From Mansonella perstans (taxonomy: Eukaryota > Nematoda > Chromadorea > Rhabditida > Onchocercidae): 24,025 nt of DNA. The DNA lies in the NCBI GenBank assembly GCA_037074765.1, contig JBAMDO010000406.1, positions 1 through 24,025 on the forward strand, given 5' to 3'. A program made the translations under genes and the position numbers. Positions 1 through 13,500 of this stretch are shown here, in pieces; the stretch's first letter is position 1; every line of letters starts with the position of its first letter. A model generated the notes under the pieces. It saw nothing but the letters and a program-made list of their open reading frames with translations, did not search any database and was not told the origin of the DNA.

Positions 1-43
1 GTTAAAAAAAAAAATTGCTGATATGTTTATAATTGTATTTCAG

Positions 44-3000
44 GAAACAGCAATCAATATTGGTTATTCGTGTAATCTGTTAACGGAAAATCTTCGTGAA
101 GTCTTCATAATTGATGGTGAGACAGAACATGAAGTTGAAATTCAGCTAAAAGATGTACGAAGACGAATGGAGCAAACGCTTGGCCCGGTAATTAATTCAT
201 TTAAATGAATAATAGCACAATTTTTGTATCTTTTGACCTTTTCTCCTGTCTCTTTCAAATCGTAGAAACGATTAGGACAATTGATAGATATCTGCAGTTC
301 TGTTAAAGATTTTTTTTTTTTTTTTGTGCTACATGAGAAGAAAAGATTTTAAAAAGGGAAAAATAAAGGCAGCATGGTGTTAAAATTAAATTCTGAACAG
401 AAATTTTTCGAGATTGTTCTTGAACAGATATTTACTATATTAGAATAGAATATACTGTATTAAATTTTTACTGTATTAAATACTTACTATATTAAATTTT
501 TGCTCTATTAAATGTTTACTTGTATTAAAATAGAATAAAAAAAAAAATAAATGCAAATGAAATAGGATTAAAAACTGTCTCATAACTATAGCTAATTAAT
601 TAATGGTAGGTCATGATGATATTATAAGAAAAGAAAAAAAGAAAAAGAAAACTTTCTTGAAAAAAAATGATTTCGTTACATGTTTTTTGAAGCCATCATC
701 TATGAAAACAGATGCTGTTATCAAATATATTCAACAAATAATAGCTAAAGTGGAAGAGACTGAAAATGAATGTAAAAGAATGGATGAGTGCTTTAACAAA
801 ATCGATTGTTTACACAACAGGAATAATTTCTGTTCGATTTATGAAAATGCAAATGCTAAAAAGGTGCGAGTAGGTAAAATGAATCAAACACATACATAAC
901 AATTAGCCTCAATTACCTGCTTTTTCCTGTCAACCTGTTTTTGTCAACATTTATCAACTTTCGGGATTTAAAATTATTGTTAAGCTTGCTAATCATTTTT
1001 TTTACTAATCATTTAATTTTGTTTAACCTTACAACATCTAATTTCTTTTAATAACAGCTTTTAAAATGATAAAATTAAATTTGTCTCTATTGCTTTGACA
1101 TTTTTGTTTCCCCATCTTATGGATTGATTTGTGTCTCGTAATGCTATTATCGTAATGTCTTTGTATTTTCCATTTATTATTGTTAACTAATCATATAGAT
1201 GCAAGAATATGTAAATTTGAGAGAGGCAGTAAATTCTAATACAAATTAATAAGCAATTAAATTGTTTAATTCATTAACAAAGTTTAAAATTCCTAATATG
1301 GCTTATTTAAATTTGAACTGAAATTTTGAGTAAGAAATAATTGTTAAATAAAAAAGCAATCATTATATAAAAGGATTCACTGTTGCTTATTTATAGCATG
1401 ATAAATTATAAATAATATAAATATCTACTGATTATTATGCAATCTTAAATTAACAATGCTATGATAACATTTGTGTTAATTACTGATAACTTAAAAATGC
1501 TTATTGGAAAATGAAGCGAACAAAAAGCTAAATGAAATTCAGGAATCTGTTATATGATTTTCCCGTCGCATTATTTCCTAATTAACTAATCGTTCACAAA
1601 CGCCATGCTATTATTAACCATTAATTTTGCTGCTAAATTTTTAATTAAACTTGAAAAATTGTAAGAGCTTATTAAATTACAAATTTCAGGATGCCTTATT
1701 AGATAATGGAAGGCTTGCTTCTCAATATACTAATGTTACTATCACAGATTGTGAAAATTTGCGACCTAATGATGTAGAAAATTTAGCTTTCATTCATGGT
1801 AAATTTTTTCAGCAATTTTTCAATAACATTCTCTCTTCTGTCTTAGTTCATCGATTAAAGATAATTTCCGGATGAATTCTTTAATTTAGTTTATCGATTA
1901 AAGATGATTTCCGGATAAATTCTTTCATATCTTTCAATTGCTCTCTGTGTTTCGGATTTCATATGAAATTTGATATTACAAATTTTATGCAATGTATAAA
2001 ATACAGTTATAATGAAAAGTGTGATAAAATTGGATTTTTTTCTTTGTTGCAGGAAAAGGTATCAAAGTTCATGACCATGTTGATGCTAATGAATGGAAAA
2101 ATTTAGAAGGATATGCATTAGTTGTGAATGGACGATCATTAACATATGCGTTGAAAAGCAGATTGGCAAGAACATTTCTGGATATCGGATGTTTATGTCA
2201 TGTAAATTGATGATTGTAAATTGACGATTGATGAAAATTGAAAACTATCAACATGAACATTATTGTCAACGTGTTTAAGCTTAAGCATAAAAACTATCAA
2301 CATTTCATTTCATCATTTTGATTTTTTTTTTTTTTTTTTTTTTTTTCACACGATATTTTATGCTTATTTCGTTCATGTTCCTGTCATATATTGCTAATTA
2401 TATGGTTGTTAATTTTGTATTATTTTTCATTCCTTCAGGCAGTAGTTTGCTGTCGTGTTACACCGCTTCAGAAAGCAATGGTTGTTGATTTGGTGAAGAG
2501 AAATAAGAAAGCGGTTACGTTAGCTATTGGTGATGGTGCAAATGATGTATCGATGATTAAAACGGCACATATTGGAGTTGGAATTTCAGGTTTGTTCAAT
2601 TTCAAATGTTGAAAATAATTTATCTAATTTTAGACATTTTAGATTAGAAAAATGTGACTGAATCAATTCAGTAAAATATAACGAAGGCTTAATTTTTTAT
2701 ACATGCTTAATCTAATGAAAATATACGACGAATTAGCAAAATAATTAATTACTATTTAATGCTTTCCTCTTGAGTTAAAGCGTAACTCTGTCACATAATT
2801 TATTCCAGAATAGTATCGGGAAAAATTAAGCATACAGGAAAACTTATATATCATTGATCTTGTTTTTATTGATATGCTTGGATTTTCCAGGACAAGAAGG
2901 TATGCAAGCTGTCTTGGCATGTGACTATAGTATTGGACAATTTCGTTATTTAAAAAGGCTTCTGCTTGTACACGGTCGTTGGTCGTATTTTAGGATAACA

Positions 3001-6000
3001 AAATTTTTACGATATTTTTTTTACAAAAATTTTGCTTTCACACTTACGCATTTTTGGTACTCATTTTTCTGTGGGTATTCTGCACAGGTACTGTTACGGA
3101 TTTTGAACCTAATTATTTTGCTTATTAAAATTTAAGTGCACAAATTTAGAGTTTAAACTTTGAATTATTCAATTTTATTTTAATCGACAGAGGAAAAAAA
3201 CTTTTTAGTTTTTAAATTTAAATTTAAAACTGGGGAAAATAACTGATGGAAAAAGATTTTCGACATTTATCTCTTATCTAAAACTAATAAATTTTGTTGG
3301 TAAGACAATGTAAAATTCAATTTCACTTATTTATTTAATATATATTTTTTAGTAATTAAATTCAGATAAAAAACATCCTAATTTCAGCACATTGATTTCA
3401 AATTAATTGTGCTTTTTGAATTGATTTCATTCTTTTTTTTTTTTTTTCACGTCATAATTTATAAAAATGTTGCTACTGGCATTATCATTTTTTTTGCAGT
3501 CCATTTATAGTCCAGTTTTGATTGCTTGCTATAATTTATTCTTTACATCGTTACCTGTACTTGCAATGGGCGTATTTGATCAAGATGTAGATGATATATT
3601 TAGTATGAAATATGCAAAACTCTACATACCTGGTCAATATAATTTATTTTTTAATATGCGAATTTTCATACATTCTGTTCTTCATGGTATAATCAGGTAT
3701 TTCAATATCTCTTCAAGTTTTTTTTCTTTTCAAAATTTTTGAGATATAGATCTTTTTTTCGAAATTTTCTAATAGAGATGGATGAAAGTTTCTGCAACTA
3801 CACGCGATAGAAATAGGAATTAGAGATCAAAATTGTCTCATTTTAATATTTAAAACATTTTTTAAATGTCACATATAGTTAATTAGTTATGTAAATGTTA
3901 TTTCATTTTTTGATCCAAAATTGTTATCGATCAAAGAATTTATTTCAATTTTTCATTTCTCATTTTTATATTTTGTTTTGTTTTATATGTTCAGTTATAA
4001 TTAGGGTGTTTTTTGGGCAAAAAAAAAAATTTCTTATTTTAATTTTGCATTTATTAAAACAAATACAACTTAATGATAATTTTAATGCATTACAAAAAAT
4101 CATTGCTAAAAATAAATTCAATCATTATTAGAAGATATTTTAGAAAATTTAGAATATTTGTATTTTTAATTCATAATTTATTATTTCAAGTTCTTTGGTA
4201 ATATTTTTTGTACCATATGGAATACTACACAACGGTGTAGATTCAACAGGCCGAGATTTAAATGATTATTCATTATTGGCATTTACATGCTTCACATCAT
4301 TGATTATCGTTGTTACGGGCCAGATAGCATTTGATACAAATTATTGGACTATTTTTAATCATATTGTTATTTGGGGTTCAGTGTTGTTCTATTTTTCTCT
4401 GAGCCATATTTTATATGAAGGTTCATTACTATTTTATATTTTTCTCTGCATTTTTAAAAAAAAAAACGAATGAATATTTTTTGATATATTTCAGATAATT
4501 TAAATTTACCTAATTTTCTTTTTTTTTTTGGAAAAATTAAAAATGATACTTATTCCGAAAATGATTGCACCTATTTAAAATGTATTCAGATTCAACTGAA
4601 TTTTCATTTCAGTTCTTTCGAATTTAAAAAATTAACACAGAATTGAATTGAACTTATCAATAAGCTATTAGCTGAATATTTTTATGATGATTGCTTTCTT
4701 AGCAGCAGTATTATCAAATTTCAGTTTTACCCATAAAAGTAATTGCAAAATTTGAATCAGCTCAATCATCTGGTGTCATGCAACGAGCTTTTGTATCGCT
4801 ACAATTTTGGCTTTCAATTTTGATGGTATCTGTTATTTTACTCCTACCGGTACTTGTTTCTCGATTCTTTTGGTTGGATACACATCCCACATATGCTGAT
4901 TGTCTTCGAATGCAACGAAAGTTTTTAAGTTCTGCAGAGGAAGAAAAGCCAACAATGTATGTGTATCTTTACAAATCAGATTTTTTTCTTGAATTCCCAA
5001 AAAAAAATTCAATAATATATTATTTTTTCATTATTATAATGTGTAATTACAATTACAATTATAATATGTAATTAACAATTATAATTATAATTTTTCATTA
5101 TTATCATGTGATTTACTTAATCATTATTATTGTTTACAATTTTACATTTGTTTGGATGTTGAAGGAAAAAACCGAAAACTAGTCGTATGCGACATCGAAC
5201 TTCGTTACGCTCAGGCTATGCATTTTCTCATCAGCAAGGTTTTGGTGATTTAATTATTAAAGGAAAATTGTTCAAACAGATGGAGCAACTTGTAAATCTT
5301 GGAAGGTTTGTGTTATCAGTTCGATTATTTTTTTTACCAAATTTAAACATACCATACAATGATTTGGTAAAATCACCACTATTTAAAATTTTTTATTGAA
5401 TTTGAAATTTTAGTTCATCACAAGAAATTGTCTCACCTATTCGACAATTAGCAGAGAGGACCACCGTGCTCACACCAATAACACTGTTGACACAAAGAAA
5501 TAACAAAGTTAGTATATATTAGCATAGAATTTTTGTTATGTTTTTTTCATATTAGCCAATATTCTGAAATATTTTTCAATAATTCGGGAAAGATTAAGCA
5601 AAATTTTAAATGAACTGAAGATGAAAAGACTTCAAAATTCCATAATCTAATTTGGAGCTAATTATCCCCTAAAATATTTTGAGAATGAAAGAATTAAAAG
5701 TAAAAAAAAAAATCAAAGTTGGAAAATTATAATGATTGGAAAATTTAGATAACACCTGTAGGACAAATGAAAGAAGAGCCTAAATATATGGAGCACACTG
5801 AGGCTAGATCAGAAGAGCTGGCTAAAATTCCCAAGGAACGACGAATCGTTTGTAATATCAACAACAATGAAGTTGATAGGCCGAAATCATTACACTTTTT
5901 GCATAGAATCACTGTTAATGATGATGATGAAGAAATTCCTTACAAGCATGGTGTAAGTGTTTACGTGATTTATATGACTTGAAGATGTGAATTGCTAATT

Positions 6001-6514
6001 ATGTTCACTTTTACGAATTATAGTATGACTTTAGCCAAGTATGACTTTTAACCAACAGTACAGTATGACTTTTAGTATGCCAATCTTTTCATTATTTTAA
6101 TGTTTTCGCAACTTTAATAAGCTAATTTCGCACCTTTAAAAAGTTTAAAAATTCCTTAAAAAATTTTAAATAAATTATGAAATGGTGAAAAGAAAAATCG
6201 AAATTAGCTGCTAATGTGCCATGCCATCTTTAACAGTAGCAATGACGGCAATAATATGATTTGCAAATTTAAAGCTGAAATTTGATTAGGCTGAAACTTT
6301 TCAGGATAATGTTATTTGCAAAAATAGGAAAATCTTATCGGACCTACCAAAACACTCATCAGCTGATGTCGTTTTGAATTCGGCACATCGACCTACAATA
6401 TATTCGAATTTTCGCAATTCTGGATCGACTTTCAATCGATCAAATGTCTATGTTGATACTGCAGGAGTCAAGTCAGTTATGTTAAGTAAATCATTTGATG
6501 AAACAAGATTGTGA
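44..6514 (+). CDS. tat-2: P4-type phospholipid-transporting ATPase (flippase), ATP8B/TAT-2 class, C-terminal part
   Basis: P4-ATPases move phospholipids from the outer to the inner membrane leaflet. Proposed exons: 44-187, 693-863, 1690-1798, 2053-2201, 2439-2589, 2891-3087, 3500-3696, 4191-4420, 4725-4956, 5165-5305, 5414-5507, 5749-5952, 6305-6514. All phases close to 742 residues with a TGA stop. The N-terminus, including the DKTGT phosphorylation site, is outside the window. Seen here: [10 protein letters not shown] at the start, [10 protein letters not shown] (residues 195-204), the hinge [10 protein letters not shown] (222-231), then six membrane segments (M5-M10) containing [16 protein letters not shown]. 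The tail motif [15 protein letters not shown] (543 onward) is typical of ATP8B rather than ATP8A. Such enzymes normally pair with a CDC50/CHAT subunit. Exon 2 (693-863) rests on splice signals and phase only, because this region is variable in the family. The symbol is by class similarity; an ATP8B-like paralogue is possible. Introns 1 and 2 (505 and 826 bp) show nothing recognisable. Confidence 0.9.
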
Positions 6515-6969
6515 AATTTTCCAAAGTCAATGTAAATTGAAACATTATTGGTATCATCATTTCATTCGGTCGTTTTTTTTTTTTTTTTTTTTTATTTTAT
6601 TCCTTACCTCATACTATAATTAATGCCTGAGGATATTTCATTTTCCCCTCTACTCTTTGGCATAATTTAGTTCAAACTGGTTTATTATTTAAATGTCCCG
6701 TCACATGCTGTATTTTGAAGCAATCATCATCTGTTTTGAAGAATTCAAACAATTTTCAAGATAATGACTCATCTGGAAAGCATAGTAACTCCTACTCCTT
6801 CTACTGATTATTCTCAGATCAAGAACTGATCCTTTTAAGAATTCACATGTCAAGCATGTCAAAGCATGTCAAATAGTATCATTTCCTCACTATATCTCTT
6901 GCTTCTTTTTTGTTAAATTCATATTACCTGTAATTTTTCTTCATTACATATCCGTAAAAAATAATTTGG

Positions 6970-6975
6970 TTTATT
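6970..6975 (-). terminator. Candidate poly(A) signal of the synaptojanin gene
   Basis: TTTATT on the plus strand reads AATAAA on the minus strand, about 600 bp past the synaptojanin stop. No closer canonical hexamer was seen between 6976 and 7576. A variant hexamer nearer the stop could be used instead. Confidence 0.35.
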
Positions 6976-6985
6976 ATAAATATAC

Positions 6986-6991
6986 AATAAA
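6986..6991 (+). terminator. Candidate poly(A) signal of the flippase gene
   Basis: A canonical AATAAA lies about 470 bp after the flippase stop codon and is the only clear one I saw before the opposing gene. Use of the site is inferred. Confidence 0.45.
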
Positions 6992-7576
6992 TGGAACACC
7001 AGAATGTTTTTTTCCACTATTAGCAAACATTCTTTAGATTCAAACAAATAATGATAGTTGAAATTTAAGTGGGAAATCTAGGAATGCTATTTCACTGGGT
7101 ATACTTTGGTAATTAAACAGTTACTAAACTAAACCTGATTATTTGCTCCGAGATTTCAGAAGAAAATGAAAGCATCGGAAATAAACTGAAAATGATGTAT
7201 GATGAGTTACTGATCACCAGTACTAGTAGAATAAATGCATATTTTCATTTGTGTTAAGATCAATCAGCATGACGAAAAAATTGTCATGAAATGAAAAACC
7301 TTGCTATTCGTACAAACATATGAATTATCTACAATGAGAGAGAAGGTAATGTAGTCGGTAACAAATTTAAATACATTAATCTCACAATAGCATTTGCAAT
7401 AATATATTAAAAAAATTTTGCAAATGTATTGAAGCCTTGATTTGCAAAATCGTGAATTCATTCTTGCAATTTACAACATTAGATAAACAATCGGTACAAT
7501 CGTTAAATTTTTAATTCTGACCAAAAATTTAGTATTTAACAGTAACTTTAAGCAAAGAAGAAAATCATTTGATGAT

Positions 7577-10500
7577 TTACTCCTTTCGCGGTGGCAGCGG
7601 TGGTGCAGCACATACGGGTGTGCTGAATTCAACAGGAACTAGCAAAGATAATGCTGCTGACTGTGCTGTTTGAACATTTACATTTTTAAAGTCATTTGTT
7701 GAAGGACACATTTGCATATTATTTAATAAAGGTGATGACAACGATCTGGAAGTTACATTTGGCAAATTAAGATGACAGAGATCCACTGGAGAGTTACATC
7801 TCAGTTTAGACACTCGATCACTTGATCCACCTTTCATTGGATAATCGTCCTCATCTGGATATTTTCAAATTTAAATGAGGATTTCTGTTAGAAATTAAGA
7901 ACTCAGTCTCTTTTATTTAAATGTTTTGTTCGACAATATTTAATTCAACAATAAGCTGAAATCTATTTATTATCAATTCGAGATTTCAAAATTACCATTA
8001 ATTTCGAAACTGTCCGCATTTCTTATTTCAATACATTCCATGTTCATATCTTCATTTGCAATTCGCAACATATCACTCATTTTGGCATATTCTAGTTCAG
8101 CCCAGTCCGGAGTTAATAACTGAACACTCAAGACAGCATTCCCAATCCTTACTCCATCCAAACTTAAAGCTGCCAAGGCTATATCACAACTGTTGAAAAT
8201 TAACCATAACACACCAGATTCGATCCTAAGAATAAGTATGAAATCATAAATTTTAACTTTTTTTTTCATAAAAAAAAGCTAAACCTACAACACTCGAAAT
8301 TGCACCAAAACAAATAAAATAAAAAAATAGTACGGATTCGAAAAAAAACATAATAAACGAATAAAGAAAAAAAAAAGAAATTCAATATACAGCAATATAA
8401 AAATTAAACGAATAACACGAAAAATATAAAAGTTAAAAAAAAAAAAAACAAAAACAAAAATGCCTACAGAATAAATCTTTTGATTAGGAGTCAAAAATTC
8501 TAAACTTAAAAAAAGTTCCTACCATATTAAGAGCCTTTAAAGCAACTAATCAACAATTAATTACACTAAAAATTTATACTAAAGAATCTAGCTTATAGTA
8601 TGCTTAAAATGAATAACTTCATATCGAAACTAGAAAAAAAGTAAGGCAAACTTGCTAATGGATGGTGAGATCCCGAGTTGATCAAGTTTTCCGATAACAG
8701 GAAGATGCAGTTCTGAAGGAAAACTGTTAAGATTGCACACTGATACAAGTACAGTTCCATCCGGAGGGCCCATTGAACTATAAACATATATTATTCAAAC
8801 ACAGAAAAATTGCTGAACAGATTTCCACAACTAAACATTCATCATAAATTTTTAGCAGTAAGTTTGGGTCTAGATCCCGAGATATGAAGAAGCAACACCA
8901 AATAAATATATTTAAAATCGTTTACGGATATATCAATTTTGAAATTATAAATCACACCTGATCACATCCCTGAAAACCACTTCGAACCGTGAAAGGTTGA
9001 TTTCATAGGCATCGACACGGAACAAAGCACAAACTGGTCTATGATCCGAAGTTTTCAGTTCTATTCGATCGTAACTTAAAAAGATTTTCGATGATTTTCC
9101 GAGAACTGACAAATCCACACATGCATCCTTTATGTATTCCAGTGAATGAAGAAGTTCAAAAAAATGTATTAAAATCACTTTAGCAAATGTACAATTCTTG
9201 TTCCGCTTGTTTCTCGCCACAGAATTCGATCCGTCCAGGCAGGAACACGACATTTTTCAGATGTGTCATAATCGTCAGTAAAAGTGTCATATTTATAAGT
9301 TGGGGCAAAAGTTAACGGTCCTTCCTCGAAGTCCTTGAAAATCTGCAGAAACAATTCTAATAATAAATTACTAATTTATAAATTGACAAACAATTTGAAT
9401 ATGCAAATAGTTAAAACCTTTTTGTAAACAATTTAGTAAGAATAAATGCATACTTCGCCTAAGGCTTTTTGCTGAGAAAGCTGATCGTAACGAGAAAGTT
9501 CCTTAATATTTCCAGATTTTATTGCTCCTTCAGCTTCATTACGCGACAGTGCTATTCGGTAATTAAAGTCGCCCAACCAGAACACAACATCATGCGACAA
9601 AATGCCACGACCCTATAATACAAGATTGAAATAAAAATTCCCAAACCATCGACCGCAATATCAATATGAAATACTCCTGACTTTTTTATCTGGAATCCAG
9701 TAAGTCATTCAAAAACTGATGCTACTAAACATAGATAGTAGTTTATTCGGTTATAACATAATGAAATTGTGCATTTATTAGTTCAGGAGGTTATATTAAC
9801 GGCAAAAACTTTCGAAATGAGCTATCAACATGTACGACAACGACGACGTACAACAAACGCCTTGCATACTGTTGACACAATGAGTTTTTGTTTGCCTTGT
9901 ATAAAATGTGTCTTGCGTTAGGAAATTTGCAGAAGCACATTTTCAATCAAATAAACTTGTGAAAATTAAAAATTAACCACCTGAGAAAATTTGATTTTTC
10001 TCAATGCATTCATATAATCCTCATTACGATCACGAACTTCATTTTGGCCAGCAGCTAAATGCGAACAAACAAAGCAAAGTGTCGTAGAATATATGGTTAA
10101 GCTCATTGCCACCGAACCTTTATTACCTGTTGTACCACCCATTCCTATAAAGTAAAAAATTTATCGTTCAATTTGATGGAAGTTAAACGTGGGAGTGTAA
10201 ATTCCATGTTATTTTTTATAAGACCTGAAATGATTTCATTTCACATAAATTTTACTAATTTACAAGGACTGCGTGACTTAAACATAGGATTTGCATATTT
10301 CCTACATTTACCTATAGTAATTATTAACATAGAAAATCAACAAACCTGTTTTAACACTATTTATGGACATATCATGTACTGAAGTAACAAGTGAAGGTTT
10401 GATAAAGACAAAAATGCATACACCAACAAGCTGCTCACATCCCAATAATGCATATTTGTTCCGTTTTGATAATTCTTCACGCAAACCAAGCACCCATGCA

Positions 10501-13500
10501 CGCTGATTTGTTGTACTGAAAAATAACTCATATAATGAGAATCAGCGCAACAGCACATTAAGGCATCATAAAAGGTAAGCTAATGAAATGATGATTAGAT
10601 AATAACACAATAACAGTAAACAATTAAATCAATAAAGAGAATGAGAAAATGATCATTGCAAATATCAGAGATAACTTCTTTTGTAGTACAAAATGAACAA
10701 ACGAGCAATTCGAACAACTTGCCTAGCACTGACTATATTTGAAGCATTCAAATCTATAATTTCTTCCAAGCCAACAACATATATATCTGGCGTTGCAGCA
10801 TTTTCTCCACTTAGTTCTAAAGGTTAAATTGTATAAGTAAGTACCTTGCACTATTCCATCTGTCATGAATATCGATATAACTTCAGCTTACCTCTTTACT
10901 CTTTACTAGAACAAAATTCAATAACTGCGACAATTTCTTATCTTCAGAAACAATTATAAATATATTTACCATGAAAATGTTGCGGGAATAACCAATCCGC
11001 CAAATTTGTTTGATTACGAAAAGTAATATCAGAGAAATTCCTGCCACCATTCACGTTCCAAGTTCCAACCCAAATAGTCAATGGAATGTTTTCCATCATT
11101 TCCATTTTACGTTCCGCTAAATCTTTTACTGCCAATGGACATTCTAAAAATAGCTCACCTGCGCAATATATTAAATAAATAGACAGTGAAACAAAATGCA
11201 GTGCGAGAAGCAACAGAATTCTTTGCTCTTTGGGTAAACATGGGTAAAGATGGGTAAACAAATTGTATGTGAAAAGCATGAATTTTTAAAGTCATTTTCA
11301 AGACTTACCTAGAAGAATATCACGTCGCATCGTACAAGTTAGTTCGCTGTACGAACTATCACCAATAAATGTTCCATGAAGCAGAAATTCGAAAGCTTCC
11401 TGTTTCGATGCATCCAAAAAATTGTTTTGGATTGCCCTTACCAATGTTCTTTTTGCATCTTTCATCTATGCATAGAATTTTTACAGCACTTACAAATTAT
11501 CACGGATAGACAAATACTGCAACGAAAAACACGCCGAATATCACTTACTTTACTTTTCCCTTCCAGTGCGCCAGTTCCAGCGTAAATCACACTGCATGAA
11601 TCACCGTTCCGCTGCCATATATCTTTTAAATGTTCCTCAAATCGTGAAAAATATTTTTTGTCGACTTCAAGACTTTCCAACTGTAAAACTAATACCTGAA
11701 AATATCGCCTCTATTGCAATTTGTAATATCAAGGTTATGAAAAGTGAAATGGTAAGTACAAGCGAAATAATAAGTGAAAAATGAAATAATAACTACCTGG
11801 AATCCTATAAGAGTCTGGACCGCATTGGTTCTATCCAAACAGTCGAGGCAATTTACTCGAATGATACCATTTTGTTTCCTAAAAAAATTCACTGAATTCA
11901 TGGAATTATTTACAATATACGAATGAACAGCTCTCATATCAACTTCATATTCCAAGATAAAGATAAGGGAGAAATGTGATATGCATTTACAACTGTTAGC
12001 ATGAATCACAACACCATTTATCACAGTACCACTCTTATGAATTAGTAAATCAGTAGTCAAGAACAAGAATGAATTTTAGCTGTCCCAGTAGAATTCATCT
12101 TGATTATTACTACATCTACGAAGTAGCAAATCACCAAAAAAAAGAGTAGCAGAGAAGTTTGTGGATATAAGTTAGGTTAACCAAATAAATAATGAAAATC
12201 AAAACAAACCATAACACATTTCCATCTCGTTGTCTATAAAACATGCATTCCTGAATTACTGGTTTTAATCTATCAATTAATTTCATGCAATTCCTTTTTT
12301 CTTCATGATAATCGAAAGTAATATAATCAGCAATACAATTTGAATTTTTGTAATGTGCCTGCAAATATAGCGGTAGGAGTAAAACATTAAAACAGTAAAG
12401 TTCACAGTATCATTTGTCCTGGATTTCTCGGTAATTAATTATATGGAATACACTGCTTTTATGTTTTGTGAATTGTAATAATTTTACAGCAATAATTTTA
12501 ACAAAGGAATGTAAACTACACAGGAAATAAAAATGCTGGCAAAAAAATCAATAATTTCATGCAACAAAGCAAAACAAACTTCGTATGCTTTCGACAGTAG
12601 CGTTTCACCTTCTTTTGAACCGAGAAGATTTACAACAGCTACTTCACCATATTCCTCCTTAAGTGCACGAAAATGTCTGAAAAATGATTGCTGGAAGTTT
12701 CGGAATTTGAATATTTGAACTTAATAATTCTAAACGATTTTCTTGTGCGATAACTCGTCAAAATCAAGATTCTGCTACATTTTTTTAAATAACGAACCTG
12801 TTAAATGCTGGAGAGGAAGCTTCAAAAGCTCTTAGTTTTACTTTATGTGAGCCAACATTAATACCCGGTTGTTCCCAAAACAGAGGAACAGATCCTCTTA
12901 TTTGAACAAATGAGATCTCGTCAGTACCCAAAGTAATGATCTGCAAGAAAAAAGCACTCATAAAACATAATTCGTTATATTTCTATCCCAAAGATAAAAG
13001 CTTCAGCTGCTGTCAAAAAACTACTTCTTCAGAAGACTCATGAATTTCTAAAATACCTGCTCGGTTTCAACAAAATTAGCCACGTGGCCATTGTTGTCTA
13101 CGCCACGTACGTTAAAACGTGTTCCGACTCTTTCACAACTTAAACGGGAAATTAATGCTATTGTAGCTCTTTGCTGTCCCACATATACTTGACATATAAC
13201 GACCGCTCCGCAAATTATTCGAAACAGCCATTCATTTGCATCAATCTTATATCGTTTCAATGGATAATGCAGATGCTTATTCCTGAACAGTTAATTCTTT
13301 TGGTAGCCGGAATGATTATTATTTAAACAACAATTTATAATCGAATACCAAAGACCAACCAAAAGAAACGGCTATCGCCATTTGAAGAATTTGAACACTT
13401 ATGAGATCTGATAGTTAAATCATTAAACCGACTGGTGTCGTCCTGAGAAGCATAATAGAAACTGCCCGATGAAAAAAGACGCAATACCTATAATGAATTG

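Larger units (their letters stand above)
6515..7576. other. Convergent intergenic region between flippase and synaptojanin
   Basis: About 1.06 kb separates the two stop codons. It holds a T-run near 6571-6592 and oppositely oriented poly(A) signals near 6970-6991, and otherwise AT-rich sequence with no coding potential that I can support. The 3' untranslated regions of both genes must lie here. Confidence 0.7.

Noticed and set aside
8285..8494. Hydrophobic Phe-rich minus-strand open frame
   Set aside because: It is AT-rich intron sequence between synaptojanin exons 19 and 20 with A/T runs; no motif is present.
9836..9857. Small inverted repeat tgtacg...cgtaca with ACGAC steps inside synaptojanin intron 15
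   Set aside because: The arms are only 6 bp with a low-complexity centre, which is expected by chance in a region of this size.
10173..10382. Plus-strand open frame of 69 codons
   Set aside because: It is antisense to a synaptojanin intron and exon end, with no family resemblance.
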